Made by a program: the position numbers and the translations under genes. From contig NC_008319.1 in NCBI RefSeq assembly GCF_000014585.1, forward strand, positions 992,001 through 1,056,000: a stretch of DNA of 64,000 nt. The letters are read 5' to 3'. Positions 34,288 through 43,221 of the stretch are shown here, in pieces. The notes under the pieces are model-generated. The model did not search any database. It had not been told where the DNA came from and worked only from the letters and a program-made list of their open reading frames with translations. The stretch is from Synechococcus sp. CC9311 (GTDB lineage Bacteria; Cyanobacteriota; Cyanobacteriia; PCC-6307; Cyanobiaceae). The first letter of the stretch is position 1. Each line of letters begins with the position of its first letter.

Positions 34288-34340
34288 AGCACATGCTGAG
34301 GAAATTCCGCAGAACAATCAATCAACTGATACGAAGGGAC

Positions 34341-34456
34341 TTGCTCAGCCGGATTTCTCAGGCATTATTCAAAAGTGAGGAGGGCTTCTTCACGGAGTGG
34401 AAACTAGGTAACACGCCCAAAGAGAAGCCGAGAGACCCTGCCTTTCGCGGGGTTTT
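34341..34456 (+). ncRNA. Yfr2-like RNA with promoter and terminator
   Basis: Putative -35 TTGCTC (34341), 16-base spacer, -10 CATTAT (34363), RNA from about 34376. Arms GGGCTTCT and AGAAGCC enclose a large loop with GGAAACTAGGTAACAC; a terminator stem CCCTGC/GCGGGG with T-rich tail ends near 34456. This layout (long loop with paired GGAAACA-like motifs, then terminator) is that of Yfr2-family RNAs as I remember them. Divergent from Yfr1. Confidence 0.55.
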
Positions 34457-34673
34457 CTTTTGTCTAATGCAGTGGGTAGTTTCAGCTTTGTTGCTCTGCG
34501 CTCACAAGCGGTTGAAAGGCTCACACCAGCGCCATCAGCAACCTGAGGTTCAGTTGAAAACAGTATGGCTGTGATGACAAGGGGTAGGTCCTGGTGCTCG
34601 GAAAGTTGTGCCAAAAACAGTCCACGACTAGAGGTCTATTGGCACACAGTTGGCACATCACTCTCCAGGCAAT

Positions 34674-34697
34674 AAAAAAGCCACCCTTTCGAGTGGC
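34674..34697 (-). terminator. terminator of tRNA-Pro
   Basis: Minus strand GCCAC-TCGAAAGG-GTGGC followed by six Ts, 34 bases after the tRNA 3' end. Confidence 0.75.
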
Positions 34698-34730
34698 GAA
34701 GAATCCAGCTGGGGACTGGCTAATTAGGCA

Positions 34731-34804
34731 TCGGGGTGACAGGATTCGAACCTGCGACATCCTGCTCCCAAAGCAGGCGCGCTACCAAACTGCGCTACAC
34801 CCCG
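34731..34804 (-). tRNA. tRNA-Pro(UGG)
   Basis: Minus-strand 74-mer: CGGGGTG acceptor pairing with CACCCCG, D arm with AGTTTGGTAG, anticodon loop with TGG, and T arm GGTTCGAATCC. CCA not encoded. Its 3' end points into the accessory island, a usual site for island integration. Confidence 0.95.
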
Positions 34805-34882
34805 CAGCCCGAATACTTTAAAGGAATGGGTTCTCTTGATCCTGTAGATGCGTGTCTAAGCTGACAAAAAGCTTTTCCGGGC

Positions 34883-35266
34883 ATGTCAGATTCCTGGACT
34901 CCTGGTGCGGTTGATGCGTTAAGGCAGCAACACAATCTCCCTTTTGTTCGAACGGATGCTCAGGGGAAGGTCGTTGAATTCAATGATCGCTTCCGCCTGA
35001 TCTATGGCTGGGACGACCGTTTGGTGGGTCAAACGATTGGGATGATCTTGCCCGAATCATTCCGTGAGCTCCATCACGCAGGCTTCTCTCGCTTCAAACT
35101 CACAGAGACCTCAAAGCTTCTGGATCACCCCCTCGAGTTGGCGACCATTTGTAGTAACGGAGCTGAGATCCGTAGTGAACATTTCATCGTTGCCGAATGC
35201 AGCGATTCTGGTGGTTGGAGCTTTGCGGCAACGCTAAGGCCCTTGGAGGGCCCCCATGCCTGTTGA
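34883..35266 (+). CDS. PAS-domain protein
   Basis: 127 residues. A PAS fold fills residues 15-120: FVRTDAQGKVVEFNDRFRLIYGW and the typical EIRSEHFIVAE...FAATLRPLE end. No output domain, so probably a sensory partner of the kinase whose ATG overlaps its 3' end by 11 bases (translational coupling). Ligand unknown. Confidence 0.75.
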   Translation: MSDSWTPGAVDALRQQHNLPFVRTDAQGKVVEFNDRFRLIYGWDDRLVGQTIGMILPESFRELHHAGFSRFKLTETSKLLDHPLELATICSNGAEIRSEHFIVAECSDSGGWSFAATLRPLEGPHAC

Positions 35267-36449
35267 AGACAGCTTTTCAGGGCCACCAGACTCCAGATCG
35301 CTGATACAGCAGATGAGTCAGTCGCTCGGATTGCTGCGAGTTGCATTCGATTCAACTGGTGAAGCGATGTTGATCGTTGACGAATCCTCTGCAGTGCGCT
35401 GGGCCAACCAGCAAGCAGCAGATCTTTGGGGAGGAGGAATCACATTGCAGATGGTTGGACGACCACTTTCAGCTTTGCTGCAGTTTCATCATCTTGATCG
35501 CAGTCCGTTGCGGGATGAAGATCCCAGTCATCCTCTACAAAAAGCCTTATCTGCTGAAGGTCGTAATACCTATCTAATACAAGCACCCTCTACTCTTGCT
35601 AATGATCCTGAGAAGTTAAGACTGATTAAACGATCGGTGAGTTGGCGTCTGATTATTCAAATGAATCAGGGCTTTGTTTTGTTGATATTTCGTGATCTTG
35701 ATCCATTGGAGAAAGCCTTGGCAAGGCAGCGACAATTTATCGATAATCTTGCTCATGAATTAAGAACACCGCTTGCAATTATTACTGGAAATCTGCATCG
35801 ACTAAAGCGTAAAGAACAGTTTTCTGACAATATTCGGCAATCCCTGTCTGATGCCACTGCGGAAACTCAAAGGATGGCAACTCTGGTTGACAATCTTTTA
35901 TTGCTTTCTGAGTTGGATACTGATTATCGCCGTTGGAAGTTGCAAATCGATGATTTGCGAGCTTTTATTGATCAATGGACTTTCAAGCTCAGTTCTGATT
36001 TAAGAAGCTGTCTTCAGGTAGATGTTGCTAATGAAGCTGATGACTATCAAGTTATCGTTGATCAGGATGCTTTTCATTTGATTCTTGATCATCTGCTTGA
36101 CAATAGTCGTCGTTTTTGTAATTCCAAGCCATTGATTCAGATCCGACTGATTCAAGCAGAATCCCATATAGAGCTGCAATTCATTGATAATGGTCCTGGC
36201 ATCCAAAGTAATGAGCAATGTGTTGCAGTGTTCGACCGATTTACACGTGTCCAGGAACATCGAAATGCCGACATGACTGATGGAGGAGGACTGGGGCTGT
36301 CTTTGGTGAAAAGCCTGATTGAAGGGATGGGAGGATCAGCGAGTTGTTCATCTCCTCAAGCACCCGCTAGCTCAGGCCCTAAGGGTCTTGTTGTAACTTT
36401 GCGATTTCCACGCCCAAAGTCATTCACTGATATGACTAATTCTGTTTAG
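35256..36449 (+). CDS. soluble sensor histidine kinase
   Basis: 397 residues. PAS-like N-terminal half (about 25-150), HisKA H-box with H167 (NLAHELRTPL), then HATPase: N-box LDHLLDNSRR, G1 DNGPGI, F-box and G2 GGGLGLSLVK. No membrane span, so a cytoplasmic sensor. Coupled to the preceding PAS protein. It converges with and overlaps by four bases a receiver gene on the other strand, its likely partner. Signal unknown. Confidence 0.9.
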   Translation: MPVEDSFSGPPDSRSLIQQMSQSLGLLRVAFDSTGEAMLIVDESSAVRWANQQAADLWGGGITLQMVGRPLSALLQFHHLDRSPLRDEDPSHPLQKALSAEGRNTYLIQAPSTLANDPEKLRLIKRSVSWRLIIQMNQGFVLLIFRDLDPLEKALARQRQFIDNLAHELRTPLAIITGNLHRLKRKEQFSDNIRQSLSDATAETQRMATLVDNLLLLSELDTDYRRWKLQIDDLRAFIDQWTFKLSSDLRSCLQVDVANEADDYQVIVDQDAFHLILDHLLDNSRRFCNSKPLIQIRLIQAESHIELQFIDNGPGIQSNEQCVAVFDRFTRVQEHRNADMTDGGGLGLSLVKSLIEGMGGSASCSSPQAPASSGPKGLVVTLRFPRPKSFTDMTNSV

Positions 36450-36799
36450 AGATATCGCTCAAGCAGTTCAGGGAGTAGTTCGAATAAGTCTGGTTTGAGA
36501 ATGTAATCGCTAGCACCGAGAGCCTTTGCTTCGCTGCGTTTTTGGTCTTCATTGAAGGCCGTAACGACCAAAACTGGAACAAGATTGGAACGCTCGCTTA
36601 GCCGTTGTAGGCATGTCATGCCGTCCATCTTTGGCATCATTAAATCAAGCAAGATTAAATCTATTTTGCGTTGATCTAACAGCTCCAGTAAAGCTTCCCC
36701 GTCCGTACATACAATTGGCTCCACTCCCTCGTCAATTAATTCATCCCGAATTAATTCTCGTAATCGTGGATCATCATCAACTATCGCTACGTATTTCAT
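36446..36799 (-). CDS. single-domain response regulator (CheY-like)
   Basis: 117 residues, one receiver domain: acidic DDD (8-10), phospho-acceptor D52 in LLLDLMMPKMDG, Thr in VVTAF and Lys in LKPD. No output domain, so it likely works by protein contact or as a phosphate relay. Tail to tail with the kinase gene, four-base overlap. Confidence 0.9.
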   Translation of the reverse strand: MKYVAIVDDDPRLRELIRDELIDEGVEPIVCTDGEALLELLDQRKIDLILLDLMMPKMDGMTCLQRLSERSNLVPVLVVTAFNEDQKRSEAKALGASDYILKPDLFELLPELLERYL

Positions 36800-36872
36800 T
36801 GTCTTCCCGATCCAAGGAGCCTTTGCCTAAGTCCATTAATCAAGAATGGAAAAAGGTTTAGCTTTGAACAAA

Positions 36873-36944
36873 TGGGTCGCCTGAGATTCGAACTCAGGAC
36901 CAATCGGTTAAAAGCCGAGTGCTCTACCGCTGAGCTAGCGACCC
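36873..36944 (-). tRNA. tRNA-Lys(UUU)
   Basis: Minus-strand 72-mer: GGGTCGC acceptor, D arm AGCTCAGCGGTAGAGC, anticodon loop CTTTTAA (TTT), T arm GGTTCGAATCC-like (AGTTCGAATCT). CCA not encoded. Confidence 0.95.
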
Positions 36945-37024
36945 GCCGCATAGGCATGCCAATCAGGCACCCCTGGAGGTTATCACTCAACCATCCTCCC
37001 GCATGATATTTCCTCTCAGTACTG

Positions 37025-37588
37025 ATGACCGAGTTAGGAATGGACAACCTTTGGCACCAGCCCTCCATTGCTTCGGATGCCTTCATTGCACCTGGAGCTG
37101 TGCTGATGGCCGATGTGACTGTGAGCTCAGGGGCAAGCATTTGGCCTACGGCAGTTGCGCGTGGTGATATGGCACAAATTCATATCGGTGCTCGTAGCAA
37201 CGTTCAAGAAGGTGCTGTTTTGCACGGGGATCCAACTTTTCCCGTTCACATTGCCGAAAACGTCACGATTGGACATCGAGCCGTTGTTCATGGGGCTTCG
37301 CTTGAGGCTGGGTGTCTGATTGGTATCGGTGCCGTTGTGCTCAATGGAGTCACCGTTGGGCGAGGGGCCCTTGTTGCTGCTGGGTCTGTGGTCACGAAGG
37401 ATGTCCCAGCCCAAACGCTTGTGGCCGGCGTGCCTGCCAAGGTGAAACGTGAGCTGAGTCAGGAAGAAATCAAGGATCAGTGGCACCATGCAGACCACTA
37501 CGCCGAGCTAGCTGCGCAGTGGTCTCAATTGCTGCAAAACCAAACGGACTGCCCACTGTTGATCCCGGCTTCTCCCGACTGTCCTTAA
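37025..37588 (+). CDS. gamma-carbonic-anhydrase-like hexapeptide protein
   Basis: 187 residues of left-handed beta-helix hexapeptide repeats (GAVLMADVTVSSGASIWPTAV, IGARSNVQEGAVLHGD, VTIGHRAVVHGA, IGIGAVVLNGVTVG) with a C-terminal helix, as in the gamma-class carbonic anhydrases (CaiE/PaaY/YrdA). Metal-ligand His are present (VLHGD, IGHRAVVHG). Enzyme activity is not certain, as many YrdA-type members lack it. Start ATG 37025; 37040 is an alternative. psbY follows 28 bases after. Confidence 0.8.
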   Translation: MTELGMDNLWHQPSIASDAFIAPGAVLMADVTVSSGASIWPTAVARGDMAQIHIGARSNVQEGAVLHGDPTFPVHIAENVTIGHRAVVHGASLEAGCLIGIGAVVLNGVTVGRGALVAAGSVVTKDVPAQTLVAGVPAKVKRELSQEEIKDQWHHADHYAELAAQWSQLLQNQTDCPLLIPASPDCP

Positions 37589-37615
37589 ACTCCAAAAGAT
37601 TTAGTGAATGAACTC

Positions 37616-37738
37616 ATGGACCTTCGGCTCGTGCTCGTGGCTTCTCCGATCCTTCTGGCACTTGCCTGGGCAGGGTTCAACATCGGTCGTGCTGCTGTTG
37701 GCCAGCTCCAGCTGATGATCAAACGAAGCCGTGCTTGA
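37616..37738 (+). CDS. psbY: photosystem II protein PsbY
   Basis: 40 residues, ATG start: one membrane span (LVLVASPILLALAWAGFNIG) then GRAAVGQLQLMIKRSRA. Matches the low-molecular-weight PSII subunit PsbY in length, span and C-terminal basic tail, and in the conserved AWAGFNIGRAA region. Acts in the thylakoid at the cytochrome b559 side of PSII. Upstream of trmFO. Confidence 0.85.
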   Translation: MDLRLVLVASPILLALAWAGFNIGRAAVGQLQLMIKRSRA

Positions 37739-37781
37739 TGGTGATCGATAGGGTTGAGCTGAGATCTCGATTCCTTCGTCC

Positions 37782-39161
37782 TTGAGCGAACAGTCCTCGG
37801 TTGTTGTGATTGGTGCCGGGCTTGCCGGCACAGAAGCTGCATGGCAGGTCGCGAAAGCTGGCGTTCCCGTCACGCTCTGGGAGATGCGACCTTTCAAGCG
37901 ATCCCCTGCTCATCACAGCTCAGAGTTTGCTGAGCTTGTTTGCAGCAACAGTTTCGGAGCTCTCAGCAGTGACCGTGCAGCAGGCTTGTTGCAGGAAGAA
38001 TTAAGGCGTCTCGGATCACTCGTGATCCAAACAGCTGATCACCATTCTGTTCCCGCCGGCGGAGCTCTTGCTGTTGATCGTGGCCGATACAGCGCAGCAC
38101 TGACATCTGCCCTCGACGATCACCCTTTGGTAACGATTCGTCGAGAAGAGCAGCTGACTCTGCCCGATCCTGATCAGATCGCCGTCCTAGCAACCGGCCC
38201 TCTGACCAGTGAAGCCTTGGCCGACGATCTACGTGCTTTCACTGGCCGAGAAGATTGCCATTTCTTCGACGCGGCGAGCCCGATCGTTGAGGGTGAAAGT
38301 ATTGATATGACCAAGGCTTTTCGGGCCAGTCGCTACGACAAGGGCGATGCCGACTACATCAATTGCCCGATGGATCAAGACCAGTTTCTGGCGTTTCGAG
38401 CGGCCCTACTGGATGCCGAACAAGCCGAACTGAAGGACTTTGACCAGAACAGTGCCACTTTTTTCGAGGGCTGCTTGCCGATTGAAGAGTTGGCCCGTCG
38501 TGGAGAGGACACGATGCGTTATGGACCTCTCAAGCCAATTGGTTTATGGGATCCGCGCTGGGGAGATGTGAATGACCGTGATGTGCGCCGCGCAAAACGG
38601 GCCTATGCCGTTGTGCAATTGCGACAGGAAGACAAAGACGGGCGGCTCTGGAATCTCGTGGGTTTCCAGACCAATCTCAAGTGGGGGGAACAGAAACGGG
38701 TGTTGCGTTTAATCCCAGGGTTAGAGCAGGCCGATTTTGTTCGTTTTGGGGTGATGCATCGCAACACCTTTTTGGAGGCTCCAGAACTGTTAGAGCCAAC
38801 TCTTCAGTTTCGCCGCCGCCCTCATTTGCTCGCTGCTGGCCAAATCACAGGCACTGAGGGATATGCAGCCGCTGTTGCAGGAGGCTGGTTGGCTGGTACG
38901 AATGCAGCACGGTTGGTTCATGGGCATGACCCGATGCAGTTGCCACACACCACGATGATTGGGGCACTCACCCATTTCATCAGTGAGGCGCCGTCTGGAA
39001 AATTTCAACCGATGCCCCCTAATTTTGGTTTGATGCCTCAACTTCAGGAGTGCATTAGAGAGAAGCGAGCCCGTTATGGGGCTTATCGCGACAGAGCCTT
39101 GGCGGATCTTCAGCGAACAATCGATGAGAGCCAGGTAGACAATGTCGTTTGCACCGCTTGA
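37782..39161 (+). CDS. trmFO: folate-dependent tRNA (uracil-5-)-methyltransferase TrmFO
   Basis: 459 residues from TTG 37782. FAD-binding [12 protein letters not shown] at the N-terminus and the family signature [21 protein letters not shown], then [21 protein letters not shown] near the end. It uses methylene-tetrahydrofolate and FADH2 to make m5U54 in tRNA. The full family length is present. The next gene overlaps its end by 20 bases. Confidence 0.95.
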   Translation: MSEQSSVVVIGAGLAGTEAAWQVAKAGVPVTLWEMRPFKRSPAHHSSEFAELVCSNSFGALSSDRAAGLLQEELRRLGSLVIQTADHHSVPAGGALAVDRGRYSAALTSALDDHPLVTIRREEQLTLPDPDQIAVLATGPLTSEALADDLRAFTGREDCHFFDAASPIVEGESIDMTKAFRASRYDKGDADYINCPMDQDQFLAFRAALLDAEQAELKDFDQNSATFFEGCLPIEELARRGEDTMRYGPLKPIGLWDPRWGDVNDRDVRRAKRAYAVVQLRQEDKDGRLWNLVGFQTNLKWGEQKRVLRLIPGLEQADFVRFGVMHRNTFLEAPELLEPTLQFRRRPHLLAAGQITGTEGYAAAVAGGWLAGTNAARLVHGHDPMQLPHTTMIGALTHFISEAPSGKFQPMPPNFGLMPQLQECIREKRARYGAYRDRALADLQRTIDESQVDNVVCTA

Positions 39162-40095
39162 AGCGCGTCAAATCGAAATCCGCTCGCTGCGCATTGGTGT
39201 CTATGCCAGCGCCTGTATGGCCGTTGCTGGGATTGGGGTTCACTTGCTTTCAGGGTCCTATGCCCTTCTCCTCGATGGTCTTTATTCAGCGGTGATGGTG
39301 GGCTCAGGCCTTGTCGCTTCGAGAATTAGTCGCAATGTGGTGCGTCCTCCCGACCGGGCCTATCCCTACGGCTACGACGGACAAGAAGTCTTGTACGTCT
39401 TATTCCGTTCACTTGTCCTGATCGGTGTCCTCAGTTTTGCCGCGATGAGTGGCCTGAGCACGTTGATTGATTACGCAAGCGGAAATTCCATTGCGGTGGT
39501 CACCCTTGGCCCCGTAGCGATTTACTCCACCTCGATGGTGGCGATTTGCTGGGGTCTGGCATGGCGTCATCACCATGATTGGAATCGCTCAGGCTGTCAG
39601 TCTCAATTGCTTTTAACTGAGGCAAGGGCCGCGAGTATTGATGCCTTAATCAGTGGGCTTACAGGCATTGCTTTGCTGGGCGCACCGCTGCTGAAGGGAA
39701 CGCCTTTGGCATCCTTAAGCCCAATCGCCGATTCAATTTTGGTTTTGCTGGTGAGCATGGTCATCCTTAAAGACCCTGTGCAGACCTTTTTGAATACGCT
39801 TGGCCAGGCATCAGGTGCATCTGCAGAAACGGAGATCGTTCGCAGCACTCGACTTGCTCTGGAAGACTTGCTCGCCGGCTTGTCATGCTGGCTGTTGGAC
39901 CTCACCGTGATGCAGGTGGGGCGCACGTCTTTTGTGGTGGTGTATCTCAATCCAAATCAACCGATGGATGGTGCTGCGATTGATCTGATCCGAGAACGAA
40001 TTGAGGAGCGCTGCCGAGAGCTCCTAGCCATGCCGGTGCGATCAGAAGTGATTTTGACCGCCACCCCTCCCTTTTCCACGACCGGAGCCTCCTAG
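39142..40095 (+). CDS. cation diffusion facilitator transporter
   Basis: 317 residues, about six membrane helices. The first helix pair holds the [15 protein letters not shown] segment (a DxxxS-like metal site) and a later [13 protein letters not shown] (the matching helix V His/Asp-type site). C-terminal cytoplasmic domain as in CDF exporters. Probably exports Zn, Fe, Co or Mn; the metal is not determinable. Overlaps trmFO, so probably co-transcribed. Confidence 0.85.
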   Translation: MSFAPLEARQIEIRSLRIGVYASACMAVAGIGVHLLSGSYALLLDGLYSAVMVGSGLVASRISRNVVRPPDRAYPYGYDGQEVLYVLFRSLVLIGVLSFAAMSGLSTLIDYASGNSIAVVTLGPVAIYSTSMVAICWGLAWRHHHDWNRSGCQSQLLLTEARAASIDALISGLTGIALLGAPLLKGTPLASLSPIADSILVLLVSMVILKDPVQTFLNTLGQASGASAETEIVRSTRLALEDLLAGLSCWLLDLTVMQVGRTSFVVVYLNPNQPMDGAAIDLIRERIEERCRELLAMPVRSEVILTATPPFSTTGAS

Positions 40096-40126
40096 GGTCT
40101 GGATCGAAGGATGAATCGTCGCTCCG

Positions 40127-41662
40127 ATGCCTGACTGGGATGTAATTGTCATCGGATCCGGGATCGGTGGCCTGGTCACAGCATCACAATTGGCCGCGAA
40201 GGGAGCTAAGACCCTGGTTCTCGAGCGCTATCTGATTCCTGGGGGATCTGGAGGCAGCTTTCGCAGAGCGGGATACACCTTTGATGTTGGTGCTTCGATG
40301 ATTTTTGGATTTGGAGAGAAGGGGCACACCAACCTGCTCACCAGAGCACTGGCCGACGTGGGCCAACACTGCGCGACGGTTCCTGATGCTGTGCAGCTTG
40401 AATATCACCTTCCAGACGGCCTCACGATGGCCGTGGACAGGAACTACGACGACTTCATCACGCGAATGAGTGCTCGCTTTCCCCATGAAGCCAAAGGCAT
40501 TAGCGCTTTTTACGAGACCTGTTGGCAGGTGTTTCGTTGTTTAGATGCGATGCCTCTGCTTTCTTTGGAGGATCCGGCCTATCTCGCAAAAGTATTTTTT
40601 AAGGCTCCACTTGCTTGCCTTGGTCTTGCTCGGTGGCTGCCTTTCAATGTTGGAGATGTGGCCAAAAAGCACATCAAGGATGAGGATCTTTTACGTCTGA
40701 TCGACATGGAATGTTTTTGCTGGTCCGTGATGCCAGCAGATCGCACACCCATGATCAATGCAGGCATGGTGTTTTCCGATCGGCATGCCGGTGGCATCAA
40801 CTATCCGAAAGGTGGCGTAGGTGTGATCGCCGAAAAACTCGTGGCTGGTCTGGAAGCCAATGGTGGTGAAATTCGCTACAAGCATCGCGTGACCAACGTT
40901 CTGATTGAACAAGGTCAGGCTGTTGGCGTTCGGCTTGCCGATGGCGAGGAGCTAAGAGCTAAACGAATTGTGAGTAACGCCACCCGCTGGGATACCTTCG
41001 CCGGGGAAGGGTCCGCAGAGTCAACTCTGGTTGGCCCTGATCACACGCCAGCCGCTGAAACTACGTGGCGCAAGCGTTACCAGCCCTCATCATCATTCCT
41101 GTCACTGCACCTCGGTGTTGATGCATCTGTCGTTCCTGAGGGTTTTCATTGTCATCACCTGTTGCTTGAAGACTGGGCTGAGATGGAAGCAGAGCAAGGC
41201 GTGGTGTTTGTATCGATGCCATCTCTTCTGGACCCTTCTCTGGCTCCAACTGGACGTCACATCCTGCACACCTTTACGCAGAGTGATATGAGCTACTGGA
41301 AAGGCCTCTCCCCTTCGGCTTATGCAGAAAAGAAACAGAAGGATGCCGATCGCGTCATCGATCGGCTCGAAGTCCTCCTCCCAGGCTTGAAGAGTTCCAT
41401 TGAGTTCAAGGAAGTCGGGACACCCCGCACACATCGGCGCTTCCTTGGCCGAATGGGTGGCAGCTATGGGCCGATTCCCGCTAATCAACTTCCTGGGTTG
41501 TTGCCGATGCCGTTTAACCGCACCGGTTTGAAAAATTTGTACTGCGTTGGTGATTCCTGTTTCCCGGGTCAGGGGCTCAATGCAGTTGCTTTTAGTGGTT
41601 ACGCCTGCAGCCACAGAATCGGGGCGGACCTTGGCCTGAACTCTTGGTCTCTTCCAGATTGA
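40127..41662 (+). CDS. crtH: carotenoid cis-trans isomerase CrtH (CRTISO)
   Basis: 511 residues. FAD motif VIGSGIGGLVTASQLAAKG; the CRTISO-type middle (HAGGINYPKGGVGVIAEKL) and C-terminal GDSCFPGQGLNAVAFSGY are present. It isomerises poly-cis-lycopene to all-trans-lycopene, making substrate for cyclases and so for zeaxanthin and beta-carotene. ATG start, 31 bases after the CDF gene. Confidence 0.92.
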   Translation: MPDWDVIVIGSGIGGLVTASQLAAKGAKTLVLERYLIPGGSGGSFRRAGYTFDVGASMIFGFGEKGHTNLLTRALADVGQHCATVPDAVQLEYHLPDGLTMAVDRNYDDFITRMSARFPHEAKGISAFYETCWQVFRCLDAMPLLSLEDPAYLAKVFFKAPLACLGLARWLPFNVGDVAKKHIKDEDLLRLIDMECFCWSVMPADRTPMINAGMVFSDRHAGGINYPKGGVGVIAEKLVAGLEANGGEIRYKHRVTNVLIEQGQAVGVRLADGEELRAKRIVSNATRWDTFAGEGSAESTLVGPDHTPAAETTWRKRYQPSSSFLSLHLGVDASVVPEGFHCHHLLLEDWAEMEAEQGVVFVSMPSLLDPSLAPTGRHILHTFTQSDMSYWKGLSPSAYAEKKQKDADRVIDRLEVLLPGLKSSIEFKEVGTPRTHRRFLGRMGGSYGPIPANQLPGLLPMPFNRTGLKNLYCVGDSCFPGQGLNAVAFSGYACSHRIGADLGLNSWSLPD

Positions 41663-41861
41663 ACGAGTAGCAGCACCATCGGAGGCTGTGCTTGTGCTAT
41701 TAACTCTTGTGATTGATTCGTGTTGGCAACGAAGGATTCTCTTCAAATTGCCAATGATTTAGCTGTGAACGTGATGGAAAACTATTTTGCGCCTCCAGTC
41801 AATCCCACACTCCACATTGCATTGGCAGATCACGCTAAGGGTCATTGTTTTTGCCTAAGGT

Positions 41862-42167
41862 TTGGGCACTTTGGCAACGCCCATCGTGGAGTCCATCCCT
41901 CCCAGCGCCGCTGAATTGGCTCGTTATCTCGAGAGTAGAGGGGACCTGAGTAAACCCTGGATGCTGCAGATATTGCGATTGGCCAAGCTCAAGGAAGCTC
42001 GCGGCAGCATGAGTCAAGAGGATTACATGTGCAGCATCAAAGAGGCCCACTCTGATCTCATGCGTTTGGGTGAATTCTGGAAAGGTCGTGAGGCAGAAGT
42101 CTTTGGTGGGTATTACAGACCCAATGACGTGATCGAGCCCTTACCGGGCTCTACGGAGGATCGATGA
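41862..42167 (+). CDS. conserved picocyanobacterial small protein
   Basis: 101 residues from TTG 41862 (TTG 41871 is equally possible). Acidic and helical (AAELARYLESRGDLSKP, MLQILRLAKLKEARG, EDYMCSIKEAHSDLMRLG). Soluble. Overlaps the next gene in ATGA, so translationally coupled. No named family. Confidence 0.6.
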   Translation: MGTLATPIVESIPPSAAELARYLESRGDLSKPWMLQILRLAKLKEARGSMSQEDYMCSIKEAHSDLMRLGEFWKGREAEVFGGYYRPNDVIEPLPGSTEDR

Positions 42168-42709
42168 ACAAAAGCAGCCATTGTTTTCAGCTCTCCCCTT
42201 TGATTCGAGGGACGTTGATTACCGTTTACTTAGCCTTGGTGCTGCCGTTGCCAGCTCTTGCGCCTGCATCCCTGAGGTTGTGGCTGCTTGCCGCTGTTCA
42301 ATTCGGATTATTAGTTGTTTTGGCCATGCTCAGCGAACAAGTCACTGTCACGAGCTCGGGAATCACGGTCGGACACCCTGCCTGGTGCAGCTGGCTGCTG
42401 CGTCGAGGTTGGAGCCTGGAATGGACCGAGATGAAAGCCCTCGTTCCTGTGGGTACGAGTCAGGGCGGAAAGGTTTTTTACATCACAACCCACGATCAGA
42501 GCCAACGTCTGCTTCCCCAGCGTCTTGAACACTTTGATCGTTTTCTTGATTTGATTCAATCCCAGAGCTCATTACGAACGACCGGAATTGGCAGGTTGAC
42601 ACCTCCATGGACTTATCAGCTTCTGGCTGCATTAGCTGCTTTGATGCTCGTTGGTGAAGGATCCGTAGCGTTTGCTGTTCGGCAAGGTTTGATCGTTACT
42701 CCTTCGTGA
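42164..42709 (+). CDS. membrane protein with PH-like middle, unknown
   Basis: 181 residues. Two hydrophobic N-terminal spans (about 12-58), a soluble middle (VTVTSSGITVGHP...RGWSLEWTEMKAL, resembling bacterial PH-like YdbS/PH_2 proteins), and a C-terminal span. Coupled to the previous gene (ATGA). Confidence 0.55.
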   Translation: MNKSSHCFQLSPLIRGTLITVYLALVLPLPALAPASLRLWLLAAVQFGLLVVLAMLSEQVTVTSSGITVGHPAWCSWLLRRGWSLEWTEMKALVPVGTSQGGKVFYITTHDQSQRLLPQRLEHFDRFLDLIQSQSSLRTTGIGRLTPPWTYQLLAALAALMLVGEGSVAFAVRQGLIVTPS

Positions 42710-43221
42710 TTTGAGTGATCTTGAAGACTTCATTACCACTGCATTTGATTAATGAAAATTGAATAATTTCCTGTTAAATGTCTTGGTTTATGCGAATTTG
42801 CACATGCTTTTAATCGTCCTTGATTAGCGGCACTGATAACAGATGGTGGAGATCAATGCCACATTTAAGAGAACGAGGCTGCTCGCTATTACCAAACTAG
42901 TCATGGGTTTTGGTAAGGAAGTGCCGTGCTAGTGGAAACATTACTTAGCAGTCTTTTTGCTGGAAATAAACAGGTGTATTCCACTACTGCTGCTGGTTTA
43001 GATGAAATCAAGTTTGTTGCCCGTCTCGCTTTAGACCAAGAATCATGCAACCTCAGCTTCTGTGAGCTCTTTTCATCACAGGATTCTCTTGGCTTCCCCA
43101 AGTGCCAAGCATGGTCCCGATAAAAGTCGGGCGATGCATTGGTTGGGGCAGTTTGATTGGGTGATCTCCCTGACCGTTTGACCTTCCTGACTTGCAGCAA
43201 AAGCCAACAAGCGACTGATCC
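42710..43221. other. intergenic stretch
   Basis: About 510 bases; a 65-codon ORF at 42926-43123 has a weak GTG start and no features. TTACCAAA/TTTGGTAA hairpin near 42891-42917. No RNA recognised. Confidence 0.4.

Noticed and set aside
34341-34460. Mobile insertion sequence spanning the 115-base repeat
   Set aside because: No terminal inverted repeats, target duplications or transposase; the promoter, loop and terminator layout fits an RNA gene.
41102-41746. 214-codon minus-strand ORF
   Set aside because: Antisense shadow of crtH.
41720-41914. 64-codon ORF before the 41862 gene
   Set aside because: Weak GTG start, overlaps the supported gene in another frame and shows no motif.
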